From Nemania diffusa (Eukaryota > Ascomycota > Sordariomycetes > Xylariales > Xylariaceae), in contig JBBPUQ010000003.1 in NCBI GenBank assembly GCA_038501195.1, forward strand, positions 1,256,501 to 1,320,500: a stretch of 64,000 nt of DNA, in the 5' to 3' direction. The notes beneath the pieces are model-generated. The model searched no databases. It saw nothing but the letters and a program-made list of their open reading frames with translations, and was not told the DNA's origin. How positions within the stretch are numbered: position 1 is the first letter of the stretch; every line of letters starts with the position of its first letter. The position numbers and the translations under genes are program-made. Below, one piece after another: positions 24,101 to 32,673 of the stretch.

Positions 24101-24511
24101 TGATCTCCGAAGGCACGTTCGAGCCGCAGGTTTGGCAGCATCTTTCTTTGCTGGTGATCGTACTCGGTTTAAAACGGGCGGTGTCTTTGTCGCATCTCCA
24201 AGAGCCTTTAGTGTAGCATTAATGACCTGCGTAGCAAGAACCCCTTTCTCTTTTAGACTTATATCACTAGGGCTATGGCACACATCTCCTGCACTCTTAG
24301 TGGGTTTCCTTGTTGTTGTCGTCGAAGGTTTCGTCTTCGTGGAGGCTTGGGTGGGTTTTCGCGATTTGAGAGAGGGTTTCAAGGACTCGTTGTTATCGTC
24401 CTGTCTGCCCTGGAGCAGGTCTTTCAACAATGCAGAGATGGCTGGAGTGCATGTTGATGCAGACGTAATGGCAGACCGAATCGTATCGGCCTGAGTAGTG
24501 AAGGAAGCCAT
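18152..24511 (-). CDS. esp1: Separase (Esp1/BimB), anaphase cysteine protease
   Basis: Separase cuts the kleisin subunit of cohesin at the onset of anaphase and is held inactive by securin until then. This is a single uninterrupted frame of 2119 residues. The catalytic dyad is visible in the C-terminal caspase-like domain: His1966 in [10 protein letters not shown] and Cys1993 in LMGCSSASL, 27 residues apart, as expected for clan CD separases. After it come [21 protein letters not shown] and the conserved C-terminus. The N-terminal 1500 residues are helical, TPR-like repeats with a basic, low-complexity start (about 40-140). Length is in the usual fungal range (about 1900-2200). The protease-domain portion (about 18200-18880) is much more GC-rich than the rest of the gene. 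The start is the ATG at 24511. It diverges from the gene at 25059. Confidence 0.96.
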   Translation of the reverse strand: [2119 protein letters not shown]

Positions 24512-25058
24512 ATGTATGTGTATAGGTAGGTGTCGGGTATCGTGAATGTAGGCTTTTTAATCATGTCGTCGTTGTGAAGAAAATACTGCAGATATAGACC
24601 TTAAAACGCCATGGCAACGAATGCAAATTATTGAAAAGAGCAAAGCATAACAAAAAAGCGTTGCAAGCGACTACTGACGCAGTGGTCTATCTACTACGTA
24701 GCTTGGATGTGTATTCACGGTTGCAATATTGAATAGGAAAACAGTCTAGCTGCATCTATTGGGTAGTGTGGACAGGGAGTTTTGTGTACTTAGCCCAGAT
24801 AGGATAGCTCCTGTTGACATGGCAACCATTCACACCCCACTCCGCCCCCGGAACTTACAGTACGTACCTACTTATGAGAAAGGTCTGTGCTCCTATCTAA
24901 CCTACCTAGGTAGGATATGTCTTTACCAAAATCTATTCCGAATCACCCAAACTATCTAATTGATTCAAGTCTTTCCCCTCAACTTGTAGGTTCAAGTATT
25001 CTCTTTCTTGTCTCTCTCGACAATTTACCTCCTCAAATCGACATCTCGAAAAACCCTA
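24512..25058. promoter_or_regulatory. Shared divergent promoter, separase / membrane protein
   Basis: This is 547 bp between two opposed start codons. It contains a near-perfect palindrome of CCTACCTAGGTAGG type at about 24901-24915, the same TAGGTAGG motif seen in other intergenic regions. No TATA box is convincing. Confidence 0.45.
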
Positions 25059-25694
25059 ATGGAAGGATCCTTACAACGTGGAGCTCTCAGGGCTTATGCG
25101 ACCACTCGGCTACCCAGAGTACCGCGATCCATCGCATTTCTAAACCAACATCACGTCCGCTACCAAAGCTCGACACCTAGTGTTATCCAGTCATCCTTTT
25201 GGAGATCTCTAATACCAAAACCCCTTCGGCCCCGCCCTAAATCCAACATCAACTGGGGTACTCCAGAGACAAAGATAAAGAACTTGAAGTCGAAGTCGAA
25301 AGAATGGAACCCGGCAACTTTCTTCATATTCATGTTTCTCTTCATTGGCTCCATGTCAATCCAAATGATAGCACTTAAGAGAGACTTTGCGACGTTCATG
25401 CGACGAGCCGAAGTCCGCATTGGAGTACTCCGCGAAGTCGTCGAAAAACTACAGAGAGGCGAAAAGGTGGATGTCGAGAAGGCTCTGGGCACTGGTGACG
25501 CCGCAAAAGAAGTGGAATGGGAGGAAGTTTTAAGAGAAATTGAACGAGACGATATTGCCAAAAATACAAAGAAAACCGTTAAGGCTAAGACCCCTTCCCC
25601 GGCTCCGACAACGGCAGAATCGAGTCCCGAGTCCACACCAACACAAAGCTCTAAGCCAGCGAAACCGAAGGCAGGCTATTCAGATTTCTTCTAG
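25059..25694 (+). CDS. Fungal mitochondrial-type single-pass membrane protein (DUF5321-like)
   Basis: 211 residues in a single exon; function unknown. The first ATG in frame is at 25059; the frame is open upstream but has no earlier ATG. The N-terminus is Arg/Ala/Ser-rich and poor in acidic residues (RGALRAYATTRLPRVPRS), followed by RYQSS, a typical mitochondrial presequence and cleavage region. One strong transmembrane segment lies at 88-106 (FFIFMFLFIGSMSIQMIAL). A charged helix follows (about 107-165, VRIGVLREVVEKLQRGEKVDVEKAL), then a Lys/Pro/Thr/Ser-rich tail ending in SDFF. I recall this layout from a Pezizomycotina-only family (DUF5321), and I infer an inner-membrane protein. The stop is only 78 bp from that of the convergent sirtuin. 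Confidence 0.8.
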   Translation: MEGSLQRGALRAYATTRLPRVPRSIAFLNQHHVRYQSSTPSVIQSSFWRSLIPKPLRPRPKSNINWGTPETKIKNLKSKSKEWNPATFFIFMFLFIGSMSIQMIALKRDFATFMRRAEVRIGVLREVVEKLQRGEKVDVEKALGTGDAAKEVEWEEVLREIERDDIAKNTKKTVKAKTPSPAPTTAESSPESTPTQSSKPAKPKAGYSDFF

Positions 25695-25772
25695 ATTATG
25701 AGGTCACGAATTACTGTGACTGCTATATACATATATATATACGTAAATAGTTGGGGGTGTCATAAAGCCCCG

Positions 25773-26990
25773 CTAAGATAACAGATCTTTGAAGACAGAA
25801 GCCCCATGTGCCGCTGAGGTGCAATCACGGGCCTCGTGAGCAGTCGAAGCCGGGGAAGATTGTCGGAGCCTCTCTACCAAAGTAGGCAGTAACTCGTCAG
25901 TCGACATTTCTACTCTTGCGCCCTGGCTACCTGGTTGATTTGGATCAAGATCAACAAAAAAAGCATCCTCGCCCCTCACACCGCCAATATTCACGATCGC
26001 GATAGGCTTTTTTTGATCCTTAGCTTGCTTGGCGAGTCTCCACGCCGAGTACGTAGCCAGGGATGTGCCTAAAACAAGCAGTCTATCGGCATCATCGATC
26101 ATCTTCTCAGCAGCAGCTTTGACAGCCTGAGGTATGCTCTCTCCGAACATGACAACTGCAGGCTTTAAAATCCCTGCCGTGCTCGTGGGGGCCCAGGCGC
26201 CGTCCGCGTCGACCTCAACAATTGTACGGGTCCCGTCTCCCGTAGACGGAGGATTTGTGAGGCATCTTGGGCACGCAGGATAACGGAAAGTTGTATAAGG
26301 AGCACCCGGAAGATCAACATCACCATCAGGGTTTGTCTTCATACCTTTGGCACGCCGTTCGTCCGGATTTTCTGTATCCAGGGCGCCAGATACTAGGATT
26401 TGCTGGAGGAACGCGTCCCAGGCGGGATTGAGCCTCGCCAACTCATTCTGGAAGTCATCTCGAGGAATCTCTTCATGGCACGAGATGCATACACACGACC
26501 TTAGATAGCCATGTAGCTCAACAGTTGGAAGGCCAGGGTGTGCCTGAGAATGAAAAGAATCAACGTTCTGTGTAATGACACTCCGTACAAGACCTAAGTT
26601 GCTCAAATTCTTTATAGCAAAGTGGCTCGCGTTAGGCTTGGCCTTGTGTAATGTGTTCCAGCCCAGAAAACTCCTTGCCCAATAACGCTTCCTCGCCTCA
26701 TGGTTGTTTAAAAACTCATGGTAATAGATGGGGCGGTACGTCTTGTTGACGCGATAAGTACCCTTGGTACCTCGATAGTCCGCAAGGCCGCTAGCAACAG
26801 AAATGCCGGCTCCTGTCAGGACGGCCGTGGAGGGACGTGGTCCCGACAGTGACGATGACGACGACGACGGGGCGGTGAAAAATTCCTGCAGGGCTGCAAG
26901 AGCCCCAGACAGAGCTGCGGCGCTGCTTGGGATGATCGTGGGGGCCGCTAACACGTCTGTGTAGGGAATACGCATGTAAGGCTTGCGCAT
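25773..26990 (-). CDS. SIRT4-like (class II) sirtuin, NAD-dependent deacylase
   Basis: Sir2-family enzyme of 405 residues in a single exon. The NAD-binding GAGIS is at 60-64, followed by SGLADYRG (the DYR of class II). QNVD is at 141-144 and the catalytic His160 is in VELHGYL. Zinc ligands are Cys168/Cys171 and Cys240/Cys243. The second cysteine pair is separated from the first by a long insert (about 172-238), as is common in fungal SIRT4-like proteins. LVLGTSLATYSAWRLA and PIAIVNIGGVRG complete the Rossmann fold. Human SIRT4 is mitochondrial; the N-terminus here is weakly basic, so a mitochondrial site is plausible but not shown. It converges on the membrane-protein gene at 25059-25694, so their 3' UTRs must overlap. 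The ATG at 26990 is followed by a second in-frame ATG five codons later. Confidence 0.92.
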   Translation of the reverse strand: MRKPYMRIPYTDVLAAPTIIPSSAAALSGALAALQEFFTAPSSSSSSLSGPRPSTAVLTGAGISVASGLADYRGTKGTYRVNKTYRPIYYHEFLNNHEARKRYWARSFLGWNTLHKAKPNASHFAIKNLSNLGLVRSVITQNVDSFHSQAHPGLPTVELHGYLRSCVCISCHEEIPRDDFQNELARLNPAWDAFLQQILVSGALDTENPDERRAKGMKTNPDGDVDLPGAPYTTFRYPACPRCLTNPPSTGDGTRTIVEVDADGAWAPTSTAGILKPAVVMFGESIPQAVKAAAEKMIDDADRLLVLGTSLATYSAWRLAKQAKDQKKPIAIVNIGGVRGEDAFFVDLDPNQPGSQGARVEMSTDELLPTLVERLRQSSPASTAHEARDCTSAAHGASVFKDLLS

Positions 26991-28626
26991 CTCAGATACT
27001 TTAATTATATGTGTTCCCGGGATGGGTACAATAGCTTCCCCTGGTTGCTAAACAACAAATGCTACCCTATTCTCTGTAGGTATGTATGTATCAATCTACC
27101 TAATATGTGTAAGTAGCATAGGTAGAAGCAGGTAGCAGTAGAGGTGGAATATAGCTAACTGATGATAATTCCTAATGATGTTAATGATGTCAGCCTCACT
27201 ATTTGATCCCGAGACCTTTACTTATGTACATATGTAGACAAGCATGTACATGTAGATACCTAGATAGGTCAAGCTTGGATAGGCAGTGCACAGACTACAG
27301 ATTCTGTACCTATTTCCTTGCCAAGTTCTACAACAACAACAACCCATGTCTGTGTGCAGATAGATGTCTGGTAACCAAGGATATCCCTAGAGAATACTAT
27401 CTTGTGCCTTACTATAAACATAACATGACCCCTTCCATGCTGTCTATTTCAATGCCTCAAATCAGAATCACCGTATCTGGTAGGCTCTAGCAATCAATGA
27501 TGAATTTTATAGGTAACCTAGATGCAGTTTTTAGTAAAGAAAAGCCAGCCTTTTAATATAAATAACCTATACTACTACCTATTGTATTTAAACACTTATG
27601 AGCACTGCTAGTGCTATTTATCCCCGTTTCAAGCCAATTTCCCTCTACACACTACCTACATAGGTAGGTAATAAATGTTCTTCAGTTACTTAACCGTGCT
27701 GGGCTAAATACGTTGTGTGCTATTCGAGGTACTTATGAGGCTATGTGCCTAAGACCGGGCGTTATATCGATCGATAATACTGTCACAGCGGTGAGCTTGG
27801 CGGCGCCTTAGCGTACAGAATACCTACCTACCTACCTTTCAAGTACCTGCATACCTGGCAGTTGGCATATTCTCTATGCCTGCTAGGTACCTACCTCCCG
27901 CTATTTCCGATAACGCTCGTCCCATGACGATACCTACGCTACATTACCTACTTCTCTAGCAAGTCTTATGCGCGTCGAATATTTCGTCTCAATGAAACCC
28001 TCCCACATTCCAGGAACAATCCCCGTGCTCGTCCCGGACGCCCACTTCACTTCCGTTCTTTTTCTTCTGCTGTAGCGATCTGTCCTCGGCAAGCGTGCGT
28101 AAGGCACGCGTAAGGCGTAAGGAACAAGGGGAGCCGTGCCTACTTACAGTACATACAATCAATCTAGTACCCGGATAGTGCCCCTCCTTGAAGCGGGAAA
28201 CTTTCCAGTGTGTCTCGTCCCTCCCTAGGTACCTACACAGGTATGTTGGCACAATGTAGGCCGAGCTTGGGCCGCCTACACCTACACCACTGTTTCGCGG
28301 CTGCCCCAGGGCACTCCCGTTGGTCGAGGTCCACGGCACGCGATACCACAGCCAATACCACTGCAGCCATTACGACAGCCGCCGCTACTGCTGCAACCTG
28401 TGCTACCCAGTCCTACCACAACCATCAGGGTTACCGAGTTCACCAGGGTTCTCGCTCGAGGACACATCGTCTGCATCTGCCAGTCCAGTTTCGTCGCATC
28501 CTACAAACAGCCTGCGCCCGAACGCCTGCAGCAGCTTCGTCGGCCTCGACGCCCTCGTTGTCTTCAGTCCCTTCCTTTGCCTGCCACATTCATCCACGCT
28601 CCCTACTTCATTATTTACCCGCCACC
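26991..28626. other. Intergenic with ACCT/TAGG tracts
   Basis: This is 1.6 kb between the sirtuin start and the CDF transporter. It contains dense (ACCT)n and TAGGTAGG tracts, for example at about 27652-27672 and 27823-27838. The last 385 bp stay open in frame with the transporter from an ATG at 28242; see that entry. No other gene is supported. Confidence 0.5.
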
Positions 28627-29873
28627 ATGTCCTCCATTACCCAAACAAGGACACATAGCGGCCATAACCACGGTCATAGCAGCCATCACCATCATCACCA
28701 CGACAATGTCTACCTGACGTCACAAAACAAAAACGATGCAGGCGTGCGCATCACCAGAATTGGCCTATACTCCAATCTGGGCATGGCAGTAGCTAAGGGA
28801 GTTGGTGGTTATGCCTTCAATTCGCAGGCAATGATTGCAGATGCTATCCACAGTGTTACCGACCTTGCCTCGGACATCCTTACGCTTGCTACCATATCCT
28901 GGAGTCTAAAGCCACCGACCGACAAATTTCCCACCGGCTTCGGCAAGATCGAGAGCTTAGGATCCCTGGGTGTCTCTAGCATGCTCCTGTTTGGCGGTAT
29001 CTGGATGGGATACGGTAGCCTCTTGACACTATATGGACACTTCTTCCTAGATCCAGCGGCCGCTGTCGACCTAGCTTCACACGCGCATGGGCATAGCCAC
29101 GATCATGGAAGTACACTACCGAGTCTTCATGCTGCATGGCTTGCAGCGGGCACTGTGGCCGTTAAAGAATGGCTTTACCGTGCAAGTAAGTTTTTCCATA
29201 AGTTCAATTACTTACAATTCTTGAGCATCATCACTGACGGCGTTGTTGTGTTTCAGCTATGAAAGTAGCTCGCGAACGGAAATCGTCCGTCCTTGCCTCC
29301 AATGCTATCCACCACCGAATTGACAGTCTTACGGGTATTGTCACATTAGCGGTCATCCTCGGCGCCAATTTCTTCCAACACGCAGCCTGGCTCGACCCTG
29401 TTGGTGGACTTCTCATCTCACTCATGGTAGTGAAGGCCGGTGCTGAAAACACTCTGGACGCCTTGTTCGAACTTGCCGATCGGGGCATTGATGACGAAGT
29501 CAAATCCTCGATACGAAAACAGGTACAGAAAGCCACTGTCGGCATCAGTGAGGGACATGATATCGAACTACGCGATATTTCTGGTATCAAATCTGGTCAG
29601 AACTATCTCGTAGACCTAGAGGTTGCCGTTCCAGGTACCTGGACGGTCGAGGACGTAAGAGAGGTTGAGGACACCATCAGAACCACGGTTGGTAGCAAAG
29701 TGCGAGGTGTGCGTAAAATACGTGTTCGCTTTCTGTCCAAGGAGGGGTCAAACGCGCCTAAATTTGACGAGTTTATCGCCGGAGACGTCAGTCCCAGGTC
29801 GAGCCCCGAGCCCGAGGCAGAGGATGAAGGCCACCACCACAATGGCGATGGAGCTGGTCGTAAGTCCAAATAG
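28627..29873 (+). CDS. Cation diffusion facilitator, mitochondrial MMT-type metal transporter
   Basis: Cation-diffusion-facilitator protein most like the yeast Mmt1/Mmt2 mitochondrial iron exporters. Exons are 28627-29185 and 29257-29873 (71-nt intron; splice gives WLYRATMKVARERKSS); 391 residues. It begins with a His-rich metal-binding stretch (HNHGHSSHHHHHHD), and a second His-rich loop, HAHGHSHDHG, precedes TM4-5. The transport-site motifs are visible: DAIHSVTD in TM2 and HHRIDS in TM5. YGKIESLG-like sequence (FGKIESLGSLGVS) follows TM2. The C-terminus is a charged cytosolic or matrix domain. The ATG at 28627 sits in an ideal context (GCCACCATG). However, the frame is open upstream from ATG 28242 and would add about 128 Arg/Ser/Ala-rich residues with only one acidic residue, which looks like a mitochondrial presequence. 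Either or both starts may be used. Confidence 0.9.
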
Positions 29874-30669
29874 ACACACGCATCACAATTAATGGAGTGG
29901 GCGGCGTTGGGGCGTTGGTCAGGTTTTATATACAGTGGCGGTCTTAGAGCCGCCAAACGATACCAATTCGCGTATTTTGAAAGTGGACAATTGAGCCGTC
30001 TGAACGAAGGTTGGATGTACCATACTCAAAAAGATACACTAGATGGCGTTTCGTCGTTGCAGCCGTCGCAGATTCCCTCAGTATTAAAACTGGAAGGATG
30101 CTCGTGGCATTTTGTTAGATTACTAGTCTAGAGGATCTCTTGACAGCATTGCCTTGCGTGTTTGTTCCACTTGGTTATGTGCACGATATTTCTCTGACAA
30201 GGTAGGTGACAGCCGTCAGCCGTCAACCGCGGTCCCCTGGAAAGCAAACAAGGGTGTTAAAGGCTTAGAATGGAATTGATTGGCGCGGATGACGTTTAGG
30301 CTAAATTGCCACGCAAACAGCTATCGGGCGAATTTCCCCGCGGGCCTGGGTCGAGCTTCTCTTCTAGGATCGTGGGGTCACTGGCATCAAGCTGCGAGCT
30401 CTCCATCAGACCTCTGTAGGTATCGTGAAAACTAGGTATCTAGTCAATGCTTCTGTGTTGGCAATTTTTCCCTCTTTTCTTTGTAATCACATGATGCTAA
30501 ATTCCCCCTCTCATCGGCTTCTATTTCAGGTAACACCTTCTGATGGGGTTCCTTAAGATTCAGACCCTGTCCAATTTTTAATTCCTTGCTCTTTTGCGTC
30601 ATACGTCATACACATATACATAGATTGGTTAGAAGCAGAGGCAAGTAAACAAGAGGCCAAAAACTAAAG
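29874..30669. other. Intergenic, upstream region of xylulokinase
   Basis: The 796 bp here hold the transporter 3' end and the promoter of the xylulokinase gene. A CCCCGC element at 30336-30341 fits the CreA carbon-repressor consensus but is too short to be meaningful alone. Nothing else is recognised. Confidence 0.4.
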
Positions 30670-32673
30670 ATGAGCTCCGGACCCCTTTATCTAGGGTTTG
30701 ATCTCTCGACCCAGCAGCTTAAAGGTAAGTTACAGAGAAAGAATACTAGTATCTCCTCGTACATATATCCTATCGTGGATATGATTCTTTCAAAAGAAGA
30801 GCGAAAATAACCCCGCCTACCCCCTGCTGAACTCCAACAACGTCAGGGATACAAGGGAACTAGAAGCTAACACGCGCGCACAACCGAACAGCCATCGTCA
30901 TCTCCTCGGACCTGACCGTCATCTCGGAAGCCAAGGTCGACTTCGACGCGGACCTGGGCGCGAAGCATGGCGTGAGGAAGGGCGTGCGCACCGACGAGGC
31001 CGAGGGCGAGGTCTTCCAGCCCGTCGCGATGTGGGTCGAGGCCGTCGACCTCGTGCTCGCGCGCCTGCGGGCGAAGGGCTGTCCCATGGGCCGCATCGAG
31101 GGCATCAGCGGCTCGGGCCAGCAGCACTCGAGCGTGTACTGGGGCGCCGGGGCGGAGCGCGCGCTGGGGTCGCTGGACCCGGGGCGCGCGCTGGCGGAGC
31201 AGCTCGATGAGCGCGTGTTCGCGTTCGAGTTCGCGCCGAATTGGCAGGATCATAGCACGCAGAGGGAGTGCGATGACTTCGATGCTCATCTGGGCGGGCC
31301 GCAGAAGCTTGCGGATGTTTCGGGGAGCTCGGCACATCATGTGAGTCTGGTTTCAGGATGGAACTCTCACTAGCAGGTAGTCTAACGGTTTTGTTTTTTT
31401 GCGACAGCGATTCACGGGGACTCAGATCCTGCGGATGCGCCGCCGCCGCCCGCAAGTCTACGAGGCGACGGCGCGCATCTCGCTCTGCTCCTCGTTCCTC
31501 GCGTCCGTCTTCCTCGGCCGCATCGCGCCCTTCGACATCAGCGACGTGACGGGGATGAACCTCTGGGACATCGGCGCCGAGACCTGGAACCCGGAACTCC
31601 TATCGCTCACCGCCGGCGGCGCGGACGGCGTCGCGGCGCTGCGCGCGAAGCTCGGCGAGGTGCCGACGGACGGGGGCGCGATATTGGGCACGGTGTCGCC
31701 GTACTTCGTAGCGCGCTTCGGCTTCGCCCCGGCGTGCCGCGTCACGGCGTTCACGGGCGACAACCCGGCGACGATCCTCTCGCTGCCGCTGCGGCCGCTC
31801 GACGCCATCGTCTCGCTGGGCACGTCCAGCACGTTCCTCATGAACACGCCCAACTACAAGCCGCACCCCTCGTACCACTTCATGAACCACCCGACCACCA
31901 AGGGCCACTACATGTTCATGCTGTGCTACAAGAACGGCGGGCTCGCGCGCGAGAAGGTCCGCGACGCCCTGCCCAAGCCCGCTGCCGCCTCCTCCTCCTC
32001 TGAGAATGCAGACCCCTGGGCCGCCTTCAACGCCGCCGTGCTGGAGACGCCCCCCCTCGGCGTGCGCGGCGCCGAGGACAAGGCGAAGATAGGGCTCTAC
32101 TTCCCGCTGCCGGAGATCGTGCCGAACGTGCAGGCGGGCACGTGGCGGTACACCTGCGCCGCGCGCGACGGGTCCGCCCTCGCCGAACACCCTCAGCCAC
32201 CCTCCTCCTCCTGGACGGCGACGGACGACGCTCGCGCCATCGTCGAGTCGCAGGCCCTCTCGATGCGCCTGCGCTCGCGCGGCCTCGTGGGCGCCATACC
32301 CGGACATCCCGACCTCCCGCACCAGCCGCGGCGCATCTACCTCGTGGGCGGCGGCTCGCTGAACCCGGCCATCGCGCGCGCGCTGGGCGACGTGCTCGGC
32401 GGCGCCGAGGGCGTGTACCGGCTCGACGTCGGCGGGAACGCGTGCGCGCTCGGGGGCGCGTATAAGGCGCTCTGGGCTTGCGAGCGTGGCGGGGAGAGGG
32501 GAGAGGGGGAGATGAAGAGCTTTGATGAGCTGATTGGGGAGCGCTGGAAGGAGGAGGGGAATGTGCAGAGGGTTGATGATGGGTTTCGCGAGAGGGAGTA
32601 CGGGTTGTATGGGGGTGTGTTGGGCGCGTTTGAGGAGATGGAGAATAGGGTTTTGAGCGTCGCGAGGAATTGA
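30670..32673 (+). CDS. xks1: D-xylulokinase (FGGY carbohydrate kinase)
   Basis: Phosphorylates D-xylulose to xylulose 5-phosphate, the last step that brings xylose and arabinose into the pentose phosphate pathway. Three exons, 30670-30724, 30892-31340 and 31408-32673, give 589 residues. The first intron is long for this window (167 nt) and the second is 67 nt. The start MSSGPLYLGFDLSTQQLK carries the first ATPase/phosphate motif. GISGSGQQHSSVYW is the sugar-binding region and catalytic-domain entry. SLGTSSTFLM and YLVGGGSLNPAIARALGDVLGG form the second nucleotide-binding lobe. The length is typical of fungal enzymes (about 570-600). Exons 2 and 3 are extremely GC-rich with strong C/G third positions, unlike the neighbouring genes. 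The final 200 bp return to average composition. I am confident of the function. Confidence 0.95.

Noticed and set aside
23865..24494. 209-codon frame antisense to the separase start
   Set aside because: A shadow of the long separase frame with no protein features.
28320..28717. Alternative plus frames over the transporter leader
   Set aside because: They overlap the frame that continues into the transporter and carry no domain.
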